Assembly: GCA_900770515.1 (NCBI GenBank)
Contig: CAAHDP010000223.1
Coordinates: 1 to 26,110, forward strand
Direction: 5' to 3'
Length of the DNA: 26,110 bases
Source: an uncultured Prevotella sp.
GTDB lineage: Bacteria; Bacteroidota; Bacteroidia; Bacteroidales; Bacteroidaceae
In this document: piece by piece, positions 1-6,265 of the stretch
Layout of the letters: each line of letters opens with the position of its first letter
Position numbering within the stretch: position 1 is the first letter of the stretch
Position numbers and translations under genes: made by a program
Notes under the pieces: generated by a model
Databases searched by the model: none
Seen by the model: only the letters and a program-made list of their open reading frames with translations
What the model was told of the DNA's origin: nothing

Positions 1-396
1 AGCATTTTTTCAAAGATTGCAGCAGGAGAGATTCCTAGCTACAAGTGTGCAGAAAGCGACAAGTTCTATGCTTTCCTCGACATTAGCCCTATCGGCAAAG
101 GTCATACTCTGGTGATTCCTCGCAAGGAGGTGGATTACATCTTCGATATGGAGGATGCAGACCTGGCTGAATTTGAGGTATTCGCCAAGAAGGTGGCTAA
201 GGCCATCAAGGCAGCCTTCCCATGCAAGAAGGTGGCTCAGGTGGTTTTGGGTCTGGAGGTTCCTCATGCCCACATCCATCTCATCCCTATGAACAGCGAG
301 GCTGACGTGAACTTCCGCAAGGAGCACCTCAAGCTCTCTGAAGAGGAGTTCAAGGAAATCGCCGACAAGATTTATACAGAATTCAAGAAGCTTTAA
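1..396 (+). CDS. HIT family protein (histidine triad nucleotide-binding), 5'-truncated
   Basis: The reading frame is open from the first base and gives 131 residues up to the TAA at 394-396. It begins SIFSKIAAGEIPSYK, the usual start of HIT/HINT proteins, so only one to a few residues including the start codon are missing. The catalytic triad motif is VPHAHIHLIP, with His 89, 91 and 93 of the visible chain. HIT proteins are small cytoplasmic nucleoside-phosphoramidate or dinucleotide hydrolases; the exact substrate cannot be read from the sequence. The family normally has about 110-140 residues, so the gene is otherwise complete. It ends 18 bp before a strong hairpin shared with the convergent guanylyltransferase gene. 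Any upstream operon partner lies outside the window. Confidence 0.95.
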   Translation, partial: SIFSKIAAGEIPSYKCAESDKFYAFLDISPIGKGHTLVIPRKEVDYIFDMEDADLAEFEVFAKKVAKAIKAAFPCKKVAQVVLGLEVPHAHIHLIPMNSEADVNFRKEHLKLSEEEFKEIADKIYTEFKKL

Positions 397-414
397 ATTC
401 AAGAAGTTTCAAAC

Positions 415-453
415 AGAAAAAGAGCTGCGAAGCATATTCGCAGCTCTTTTTCT
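415..453. terminator. Bidirectional rho-independent terminator
   Basis: A perfect 17-bp stem (415-431 with 437-453) closes a 5-nt loop (GCATA). The core is GAGCTGCGAA paired with TTCGCAGCTC, flanked by an A-run on the left and a T-run on the right, so it has a U-tract in either direction. It lies between the convergent HIT gene (stop at 396) and the guanylyltransferase gene (stop at 477) and should terminate both. Confidence 0.9.
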
Positions 454-476
454 ATCTATATTCCATACGTTCTTAC

Positions 477-1568
477 TTAAACAAACTCATCGCCCTTCTT
501 CATCTGTATCTCGTTCACATATTTGCGAACCAGGGCAGAGGAGTCTTCTTTCTTGCATACCAGGAGCACATTGTCACTCTCGGCTACGATGAAACCGTCG
601 AGACCGTTGAGCACGGCAAGCTTGCCCTTCGGCACCTTGACCACCGTGTTGTAGCAGTTCTCCATCAGCACATCGCTGTCTACTATCACATTGTCGTCCT
701 CACCTTTCTGCATCGCCTCGTAGATGCTGTGCCAGGTGCCCAGGTCGGCCCATCCGAAGTCGCATCTCATTACGCAGACATTAGACGGCTTTTCCAGGAT
801 TCCGAAATCCACAGAGATGTTGGGATAAGAAGAGAAGCTCTCCTTCATGTAGGCATTCTCCGTCTCCACGCTGAACTCAGGATACTTCTTGTCGTAGTCA
901 CGGAGCACCGGTGGCAATATCTTGCAGAAGCACTCACGCAGATAGCTTACATTGCTCAGGAAGAGGCCCGTGTTCCAATAGAACTCGCCACTTTCAACAA
1001 AGACCTTGGCGAAATCACGCTCTGGCTTCTCGGTAAACGACTGCACATGATAGATGTTGTCGCTGCAGACATCGCCCATCTGAATGTATCCGTATCCTGG
1101 TTCAGGGCGGGTAGGCTTCACACCCATGGTCAGGAAATGGTTGTTCTCGGCTACGAAAGCCAAGCCCTCCAATACATTCTCGCGGAAAGCCTCCTCGTTG
1201 AAGATGGCCTGGTCGGAAGGTGTGGTGATGACACAGGCATCCGGGTTCATCATCGAGATGCGATGGTTGGCCCAAGCCATGCTAGGCGCCGTATTGCGAT
1301 GGATAGGTTCTGCCAGGATGTTGTCGGCAGATACCTCTGGCAACTGCTCCTTCACCAGATTCACATATTCCTCGTTGGTATTGATATAAATATGGTCGGC
1401 TGGCACTATCTTCGCCATACGATCGAAAGTTTGCTGCAACTGGGTTCTACCTACTCCAAAGAAGTCGATGAACTGTTTAGGATAGTTGCTACGACTGCAC
1501 GGCCACAATCTTCTACCCTTACCTCCTGCCAATATTACGCAATAATTGTTATTATCATTAATTGTCAT
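477..1568 (-). CDS. manC: Mannose-1-phosphate guanylyltransferase (GDP-mannose pyrophosphorylase)
   Basis: The 363-residue protein should form GDP-mannose from mannose-1-phosphate and GTP in the cytoplasm, a precursor for mannose- and fucose-containing surface glycans. It has the nucleotidyltransferase signature GGKGRRLWP at residues 15-23 followed by PKQF (30-33), then PEPGYGYI (155-162), the FTEKP sugar-binding motif (178-182), WNTGLF (198-203) and GWADLGTW (272-279). It lacks the C-terminal phosphomannose isomerase (cupin) domain of the roughly 470-residue bifunctional ManC/AlgA type, so it is the short single-function form. Start is the ATG at 1566-1568; a Bacteroidota promoter lies about 40-70 bp upstream. 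It is monocistronic, facing the HIT gene across a shared terminator. Symbols manC and gmp are both used for this family. Confidence 0.93.
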   Translation of the reverse strand: MTINDNNNYCVILAGGKGRRLWPCSRSNYPKQFIDFFGVGRTQLQQTFDRMAKIVPADHIYINTNEEYVNLVKEQLPEVSADNILAEPIHRNTAPSMAWANHRISMMNPDACVITTPSDQAIFNEEAFRENVLEGLAFVAENNHFLTMGVKPTRPEPGYGYIQMGDVCSDNIYHVQSFTEKPERDFAKVFVESGEFYWNTGLFLSNVSYLRECFCKILPPVLRDYDKKYPEFSVETENAYMKESFSSYPNISVDFGILEKPSNVCVMRCDFGWADLGTWHSIYEAMQKGEDDNVIVDSDVLMENCYNTVVKVPKGKLAVLNGLDGFIVAESDNVLLVCKKEDSSALVRKYVNEIQMKKGDEFV

Positions 1569-1605
1569 ATTACGGGTCTTAAATGTTGGTTACTGAAATC
1601 ATGTG

Positions 1606-1637
1606 TAAAGTTAGTAATTATCCCCGAAAAGACCAAA
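1606..1637 (-). promoter_or_regulatory. Bacteroidota-type promoter of the guanylyltransferase gene
   Basis: On the minus strand a perfect -33 TTTG (1637-1634) is separated by 20 nt from TAACTTTA (1613-1606), a 7-of-8 match to the -7 consensus TAnnTTTG. The predicted transcript starts near 1600, leaving a leader of about 30 nt. The match and spacing are visible; activity is inferred. Confidence 0.6.
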
Positions 1638-1735
1638 TATTTTGAAAGAATTTAATAAAGATAGGACAAATACAACACATTTTTAGTATTTTTTCCAAGC
1701 AAAATGTCTTTTTTCAAAAAAAAACAGCCAAAAAG

Positions 1736-1766
1736 TTTGTTATTTCAATTTTTATTTGTACCTTTG
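1736..1766 (+). promoter_or_regulatory. Bacteroidota-type promoter of the tRNA-Leu pair
   Basis: TTTG (1736-1739) and TACCTTTG (1759-1766) are separated by 19 nt, a perfect match to the primary sigma factor consensus TTTG-N19-21-TAnnTTTG. The first tRNA starts at 1778, 11 nt after the -7 element. The second tRNA is preceded by a degraded version, TTCCTTTG (1893-1900), with no TTTG at the right distance, so this promoter probably serves both genes. Confidence 0.75.
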
Positions 1767-1777
1767 CACCCGCAATC

Positions 1778-1859
1778 GCCCAGATGGCGGAATCGGTAGA
1801 CGCGCTGGTCTCAAACACCAGTGGAGCAATCCATCCCGGTTCGATCCCGGGTCTGGGTA
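1778..1859 (+). tRNA. tRNA-Leu (anticodon CAA), copy 1
   Basis: The acceptor stem GCCCAGA (1778-1784) pairs with TCTGGGT (1852-1858) and the discriminator base is A1859. The anticodon stem-loop is CTGGT-CTCAAAC-ACCAG, giving anticodon CAA (leucine UUG codons). As expected for a class II tRNA it has a long variable arm, TGGA-GCAA-TCCA. The T arm is CCCGG-TTCGATC-CCGGG. The 3' CCA is not encoded (the sequence continues with CAAAG), so it must be added after transcription. Confidence 0.95.
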
Positions 1860-1860
1860 C

Positions 1861-1894
1861 AAAGAGCTGCAAGTTCTTCAACTTGCGGCTCTTT
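1861..1894 (+). terminator. Hairpin after tRNA-Leu copy 1 (weak terminator or processing hairpin)
   Basis: A 15-bp stem (1861-1875 with 1880-1894) closes a CTTC loop and contains one G-U pair (T1868/G1887). It is followed by CCTTTG rather than a real T-run, so termination here is probably inefficient and transcription likely continues into the second tRNA. The matching hairpin after copy 2 is perfect and followed by more T residues. Confidence 0.55.
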
Positions 1895-1911
1895 CCTTTG
1901 CAAACACCATC

Positions 1912-1993
1912 GCCCAGATGGCGGAATCGGTAGACGCGCTGGTCTCAAACACCAGTGGGGCAACCCATCCCGGTTCGATCCCGGGTCTGGGTA
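1912..1993 (+). tRNA. tRNA-Leu (anticodon CAA), copy 2
   Basis: This copy matches copy 1 except in the variable arm, which is TGGG-GCAA-CCCA instead of TGGA-GCAA-TCCA. An A-T pair has become a G-C pair, so base pairing is kept. The anticodon is again CAA, the discriminator is A1993, and CCA is not encoded. It begins exactly 134 bp after copy 1 and shares the same downstream hairpin design. Confidence 0.95.
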
Positions 1994-1994
1994 C

Positions 1995-2028
1995 AAAGAG
2001 CTGCAAGTTCTTCAACTTGCAGCTCTTT
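1995..2028 (+). terminator. Rho-independent terminator of the tRNA-Leu operon
   Basis: A perfect 15-bp stem (1995-2009 with 2014-2028), AAAGAGCTGCAAGTT and its complement, closes a CTTC loop. It is followed by TTGTTTTT. It is the intact counterpart of the weaker hairpin at 1861-1894. Confidence 0.85.
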
Positions 2029-2048
2029 TTGTTTTTATACACCTACCC

Positions 2049-2082
2049 AAAAAGGGTGTGTCTTGAACTTATGACACACCCT
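2049..2082 (-). terminator. Rho-independent terminator of the LRR-caspase gene
   Basis: Read on the minus strand, AGGGTGTGTC (2082-2073) pairs with GACACACCCT (2062-2053) over a 10-nt loop, and the stem runs into five T residues (2053-2049). It begins 25 bp after the caspase stop codon. Together with the tRNA terminator it insulates two convergent units. Confidence 0.85.
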
Positions 2083-2107
2083 CATAGATTTATTTTCTAA
2101 GAAAACC

Positions 2108-4312
2108 TTATCGCAACTTGATATTGCTCCAATCATTCATACCATCAGCAGGAACCACCGTTGGCGACTGGCTCTTATGGTTGATGACCACCGACTGGCG
2201 GCGCACCTCCCTGTTCACATACTCGCTCAACTCGCCCAAGGTTACGTCACCCTTGGTATCCTGCAACTTCTTCAACAGATAATAGGTGAACAGACCATGT
2301 CCCTTCTCCTTATATGGATAAGCAGTCTCGTCGCCCGTAGCAGCACTGAATACCACCATGTTGCCCTTTGGCGCATCCTGCTTCACCTTCAACGCTACAC
2401 CACGAGCCGATGCCAACATGCCATCGCCACGCTGGGCACCACTGAAGCAGGCATCCATGAACACCAATACCTGCTTGGCATGGAGACCGTCAAGCGTATC
2501 ATACAGTCGCTTGGTGCTCAGACATACCTCTGTGTTCTGACCGCTGGCATCCACAGGAAGCAGGTAAGCAGCCTTGTCTGATTCGCTTGGCACACCATGA
2601 CCGGCATAATAGAAGATGACATTCAGGTCGCCCTCAAAGGCAGAAGCAATGCTCTTGATATCGTCTAAGGCTGAAAGCATCGTACCGAATGTTGCATCGC
2701 GATACACACGGATGTTCTCCTTAGGGAGACCCAGGGTCTTCTTGCAGTAAGAAGCAAACACCTTGGCATCGTTCAAGGCATACTTCACCTTGGTGACACG
2801 CTCGTAATTCTCGTTACCGATAACCACGGCAAAGGTCTTCTTGTTCTCCTCGTTGGTCTCAGGAATATTGATGTCGAGCGCATTATCCACTACTTCCAAC
2901 TGAGAGTTCACGCTCTTGGCTGCACTACCACCATGCAAATCTATCTCCAATGGAGGAAGATTGGCAAGGAACTCGCTGGAACCGTCGTTCTTGTAGCTGG
3001 AAGCTGACTGATAAACCTTATCGCCCAACTTGAACTGGCAGGAAAGGATAGCCAGCTGGTCGTCTATCACACCATACTGAGGCTCAAGCTGAATCTGGTT
3101 CCAATATCCCTTGAAGAGTTCAGCCTCCTCGGCAGGCACCTTGGCATAGATGCGTCCCAAGCCATCGATGGAAACCGGGTAAGTACCATAATCGGTATCA
3201 TATACGCCCAAGTTTCCCTTCACCATATTGGTGGTATAGGCAGCGATGTAGTTCTTGCGCACGTTGTCAATCACCTCATCGAGTTTCTTCTCACGGTTTT
3301 CAGGAGTCACACGCTCCTTCCACTGCTGGGCAGTTTCGTAATCCTTCTTCTTCTGCCAATCCGCCATTCGGCTGTTTACCATATCAAAGGCGAAATAGCT
3401 GAACGACTTCACAATCTTGCGCAGATTCTGACGGGCAAAAGGACTGGAGTTATATGGGAACTCAGGATACTCCTTGGTCATGCTCAGGATGTCCTTCACG
3501 GCATAGTTAGGACAGGATGCAGAAGAATTGCTTCTCACATCGGTCAGGGCAGGGCCCTTGATGCCCAAGCTGTTGTCATCAGGCAAGTTCTTATCTATAT
3601 TGGCAGAAGGCTGCATTCTTCTCGGCTTCAGGTCGGGCAAGGTGAGGCTCTTCAACTTGTTGCAGTAAAGGAAGCAGCATACACCCAACTTCTTCAAACT
3701 GTTAGGGAAAGCCAGTTTCTCCAGTTGCTGGCAGTTGTAGAATGCACCTGCGCCAACAGTCTCCACACCCATCGGGAGTTCCATCTCCTTCAAGCCGCTC
3801 GCCTCGAAAGCCAGGTCAGCAATCTTGGTTACAGAAGCAGGCACCTGCAGCTCCTGCAAGGCATCGCATCCACGGAAGGCAGCCATCGGAATCAGGGTGA
3901 GCGAAGAAGACAAGGTAACCTCCTTCAACTTCTTGCAATCCTCAAAGGCATGGATACCCAGACTCTTCACCGTGTTAGGCATCAGGATAGAGGTAACATC
4001 AGAACCCTTGAAAGCCTCTTCGCCAATCTCTACCAGATATTTAGGAAGCACGATGTCGGTGATGGAACCCTGTTCGTCCTTGGCAAAAGCACGAGGAGAG
4101 ATGGCAACCACCTTGCGGATCTTGCCCTTCATCTTCAAAGAAGAAGGAATTGAAAGGCTGGCAGATTTATGTTCCCAGCCAGTAACCTTTGCCGTACTGT
4201 CCGACAAAGCCTCATAAATGACACCAGCCACCTTGGCGCTGATGACCTTCTGTGCGCTCATAGGAATCAAAGCGCACAGGATGCAAACCAAAAGCAGAAA
4301 AGTTCTTTTCAT
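2108..4312 (-). CDS. Exported BspA-type leucine-rich-repeat protein with C-terminal caspase-like (C14) protease domain
   Basis: The 734-residue protein starts with a signal peptide (about residues 1-20, ending PMSAQ), so it acts outside the cytoplasm. Residues about 67-220 are around six BspA-type (LRR_5) repeats of some 22 residues, with AFxxC and LxxLxLPxSL patterns. Residues about 290-450 are a module I cannot name. Residues about 490-715 form a caspase-hemoglobinase fold: FAVVIGNENY at 494, the catalytic histidine in YYAGHG (His572) and the catalytic cysteine in MDACFSG (Cys622). Both residues are present, so it is predicted to be an active cysteine endopeptidase. Substrate and cleavage preference are unknown. 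It is monocistronic, with its own promoter and terminator. The protease call is strong; a role in cell death, surface processing or defence would be speculation. Confidence 0.9.
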   Translation of the reverse strand: MKRTFLLLVCILCALIPMSAQKVISAKVAGVIYEALSDSTAKVTGWEHKSASLSIPSSLKMKGKIRKVVAISPRAFAKDEQGSITDIVLPKYLVEIGEEAFKGSDVTSILMPNTVKSLGIHAFEDCKKLKEVTLSSSLTLIPMAAFRGCDALQELQVPASVTKIADLAFEASGLKEMELPMGVETVGAGAFYNCQQLEKLAFPNSLKKLGVCCFLYCNKLKSLTLPDLKPRRMQPSANIDKNLPDDNSLGIKGPALTDVRSNSSASCPNYAVKDILSMTKEYPEFPYNSSPFARQNLRKIVKSFSYFAFDMVNSRMADWQKKKDYETAQQWKERVTPENREKKLDEVIDNVRKNYIAAYTTNMVKGNLGVYDTDYGTYPVSIDGLGRIYAKVPAEEAELFKGYWNQIQLEPQYGVIDDQLAILSCQFKLGDKVYQSASSYKNDGSSEFLANLPPLEIDLHGGSAAKSVNSQLEVVDNALDINIPETNEENKKTFAVVIGNENYERVTKVKYALNDAKVFASYCKKTLGLPKENIRVYRDATFGTMLSALDDIKSIASAFEGDLNVIFYYAGHGVPSESDKAAYLLPVDASGQNTEVCLSTKRLYDTLDGLHAKQVLVFMDACFSGAQRGDGMLASARGVALKVKQDAPKGNMVVFSAATGDETAYPYKEKGHGLFTYYLLKKLQDTKGDVTLGELSEYVNREVRRQSVVINHKSQSPTVVPADGMNDWSNIKLR

Positions 4313-4362
4313 CTAAAGCTAATTTATATTATTCACGTTTATATTCATTCACTATTCGACTA

Positions 4363-4394
4363 CAAAAATAAGCAAACTTTTCGAGATAAAGAAA
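4363..4394 (-). promoter_or_regulatory. Probable promoter of the LRR-caspase gene
   Basis: On the minus strand TATTTTTG (4370-4363) matches the -7 consensus TAnnTTTG. TTTC (4394-4391), 20 nt upstream, is a 3-of-4 match to the -33 box. The predicted leader is about 45 nt. It is divergent from the GH28 promoter, with about 100 bp between the two -33 boxes. Confidence 0.5.
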
Positions 4395-4444
4395 CTTATT
4401 GGCAGAAAAATAAAAAGAAAAGCAAAAAAAGCATTCAATTGGCT

Positions 4445-4470
4445 GTTTTGAAAACGTTTACGAGGTTTTC
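4445..4470. promoter_or_regulatory. Possible operator: inverted repeats upstream of the GH28 promoter
   Basis: GTTTTGAAAAC (4445-4455) is a self-complementary element. Its right arm GAAAAC (4450-4455) is also inverted against GTTTTC (4465-4470). The block lies 23 bp upstream of the GH28 -33 box, a position suited to an activator. No binding protein is known from the window, and A/T-rich dyads can arise by chance. Confidence 0.25.
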
Positions 4471-4492
4471 AGCCTACTATTCTACACTTTGA

Positions 4493-4524
4493 TTTGGAAA
4501 ATCAAAATATTATTTCTATATTTG
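4493..4524 (+). promoter_or_regulatory. Bacteroidota-type promoter of the GH28 gene
   Basis: TTTG (4493-4496), a 20-nt spacer and TATATTTG (4517-4524) match the consensus fully. The predicted start of transcription is near 4531, giving a leader of about 60 nt. The gene is therefore transcribed alone and opposite to the rest of the pectin locus. Confidence 0.75.
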
Positions 4525-4590
4525 CACACAAAAGGAAACTATTAAGAAAGAAACTCTATATAATAAACCCAAATAAACAAAGTAACATTC

Positions 4591-6168
4591 ATGAAGAAAT
4601 TATTCAGTTTTGTTTATGCCTGTGTACTGGCTCTCGGAATCCAGGCAGCAGACATCAACAACTATGATGCGCTCTATGAGAATCTCCCGTTCAAGATGGA
4701 GAAAGTGACTCGACCACAGTTCCCAAGCAATGAGGTCAATCTGAAGGACTTCGGTGCCATCGGCGACGGTTCTACCCTCTGCACCGATGCATTCAAGAAA
4801 GCCATCGATGCCCTTGCCCAGAAAGGCGGCGGCAAGCTCGTCGTGCCTCAGGGTGTCTGGTTCACCGGTCCTATCACCTTGAAGAGCAACATCAACCTGC
4901 ATATTGAAAAAGGTGGTATCATCCTCTTCTCGGCAGACGTAAACCTCTACCCTCTCGTGGAGACTTCGTTCGAAGGTCTTGACACCCGTCGCTGCCAGTC
5001 GCCTATCTCCGGCCGCAACCTGGAGAACGTGGCTATCACGGGTCAGGGTGCCATTGACGGTAACGGTGAGTACTGGCGCCCTCTGAAGAAGGCTAAGGTT
5101 ACTTCTGCACAGTGGAAGGCGATTACATCCCGTGGCGGTGCCTTCAAGAACCCAAACTACTGGTTCCCATCAGAGGCTGCACTCAAGGCTGACGCAAAAG
5201 GTGCCGGCATGAACGTGCCTCTCGGCATCACTACAGAGGAAGGTTGGAACGAAGTGAAGGATTACCTGCGCCCAGTAATGGTGAGCCTCATCAGTTGCAA
5301 GAACGTATGGCTCAACGGCGTTATCTTCCAGAACTCTCCTGCCTGGAACATCCATCCACTGATGTGTGAGAACGTATTGATTGAAGATGTTTTGGTTCGC
5401 AACCCTTCTTTCGCGCAGAACGGCGATGGTCTGGACCTGGAATCATGCAAGAACTCTCTCATCGTGAACTCTACCTTCGACGTGGGCGATGACGGTATCT
5501 GCATCAAGAGCGGCAAGGATGCCGACGGCAGAAACCGCGGCGTGGCTTGCGAGAATGTCATCGTTGACGGCTGTACCGTATTCAAGGGTCATGGCGGCTT
5601 CGTAGTTGGTAGCGAGATGAGCGGCGGCGTGAAGAACGTGATGGTAACCAACTGCCAGTTCCTCGGTACCGACGTAGGTTTGCGCTTCAAGAGTGCCCGT
5701 GGCAGAGGTGGCGTAGTTGAGAATATCTACATCAAGGATATGTCAATGTTCGATATCCAGACCGACGTGGTTACCTTCGACCTCTATTACGGCGGCAAGT
5801 CGGCTGTGGAAGTATTGAACGACGGCGACCAGAAGAAGCAGCAGGTGGTAGATATGAAGAAGGTGGATGAGACAACCCCAGCCTTCCGCAACATCGACAT
5901 CAACCATGTAATCTGCCGTGGTGCCCGCCGTGCAGCCTACTTCAACGGTTTGCCTGAGATGCCAGTACAGAACATCAGCATCAAGGACATGGAGGTGAAC
6001 AATGCCGAGCAGGGCATCGTAATCAACCGCACCGAGGGTGTAACCCTGGAGAACATCAAGGTAAGTGCCAAGACCCATACCTTTGATGCCAAGAACTCAA
6101 AGGACGTAACCGTAAACGGAAAGAAATACAAGAAGATAGATGAAAAGGGAATTACCCTCGACTTCTAG
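4591..6168 (+). CDS. Glycoside hydrolase family 28 (polygalacturonase-type pectinase)
   Basis: The 525-residue protein has a signal peptide (about residues 1-19, ending GIQAA) and no lipobox, so it is probably periplasmic. An N-terminal VNLKDFGAIGDG segment (49-60) leads into a right-handed beta-helix. The GH28 active-site motifs occur in order: NGDGLD (277-282), VGDDGICIKSG with Asp300 and Asp301 (298-308), GHGG with His334 (333-336) and RFK at 365-367 in place of the common RIK. These are the catalytic acids and substrate-binding residues of inverting galacturonan hydrolases. Whether it cuts homogalacturonan or the rhamnogalacturonan backbone, endo or exo, cannot be told. It is convergent with the rhamnogalacturonan lyase gene, which supports a pectin role. 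It lacks the sorting tail seen on the lyase. Confidence 0.93.
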   Translation: MKKLFSFVYACVLALGIQAADINNYDALYENLPFKMEKVTRPQFPSNEVNLKDFGAIGDGSTLCTDAFKKAIDALAQKGGGKLVVPQGVWFTGPITLKSNINLHIEKGGIILFSADVNLYPLVETSFEGLDTRRCQSPISGRNLENVAITGQGAIDGNGEYWRPLKKAKVTSAQWKAITSRGGAFKNPNYWFPSEAALKADAKGAGMNVPLGITTEEGWNEVKDYLRPVMVSLISCKNVWLNGVIFQNSPAWNIHPLMCENVLIEDVLVRNPSFAQNGDGLDLESCKNSLIVNSTFDVGDDGICIKSGKDADGRNRGVACENVIVDGCTVFKGHGGFVVGSEMSGGVKNVMVTNCQFLGTDVGLRFKSARGRGGVVENIYIKDMSMFDIQTDVVTFDLYYGGKSAVEVLNDGDQKKQQVVDMKKVDETTPAFRNIDINHVICRGARRAAYFNGLPEMPVQNISIKDMEVNNAEQGIVINRTEGVTLENIKVSAKTHTFDAKNSKDVTVNGKKYKKIDEKGITLDF

Positions 6169-6177
6169 AAATAAGAG

Positions 6178-6237
6178 ATAAGGATATAAAAAAACTCCCT
6201 TGCCCACAAAAGCAAGGGAGTTTTTTTATATCCTTAT
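6178..6237. terminator. Bidirectional terminator with a 26-bp perfect stem
   Basis: Positions 6178-6203 are exactly complementary to 6212-6237, with an 8-nt loop (CCACAAAA). The GC-rich core ACTCCCTTGC/GCAAGGGAGT is flanked by seven A residues on the left and seven T residues on the right, so it has a U-tract on both strands. It separates the convergent GH28 and PL11 genes. Confidence 0.95.
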
Positions 6238-6265
6238 TTATTTGATTATCTCAATGTAATCATCA

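Larger units (their letters stand above)
1778..2028 (+). repeat. 134-bp tandem duplication of tRNA-Leu plus hairpin
   Basis: Two units with a 134-bp period each contain an 82-nt tRNA-Leu(CAA), a 1-nt gap and a 34-nt hairpin. Differences are confined to the compensated variable-arm pair, one hairpin base (G1887 versus A2021) and the spacer between units. This is a local gene duplication that kept the terminator with the gene. Confidence 0.85.

Noticed and set aside
729..1655. 308-codon open frame on the + strand
   Set aside because: It is antisense to the guanylyltransferase, whose motifs are unmistakable, and it runs past that gene's promoter.
1778..2028. tRNA pair as an attachment site for a mobile element
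   Set aside because: No integrase, flanking direct repeat of a tRNA 3' end or foreign-looking cargo is present; the repeat is a whole-gene duplication.
1756..2100. 114-codon open frame over the tRNA pair
   Set aside because: It is translation of tRNA-Leu genes and their hairpins; the repeated peptide simply reflects the 134-bp duplication.
4451..4460. 10-mer AAAACGTTTA near the GH28 promoter, repeated at 13189-13198 before the 707-aa gene
   Set aside because: The two copies sit in different places relative to promoters and starts, and a 10-mer of this AT content can recur by chance in 26 kb.
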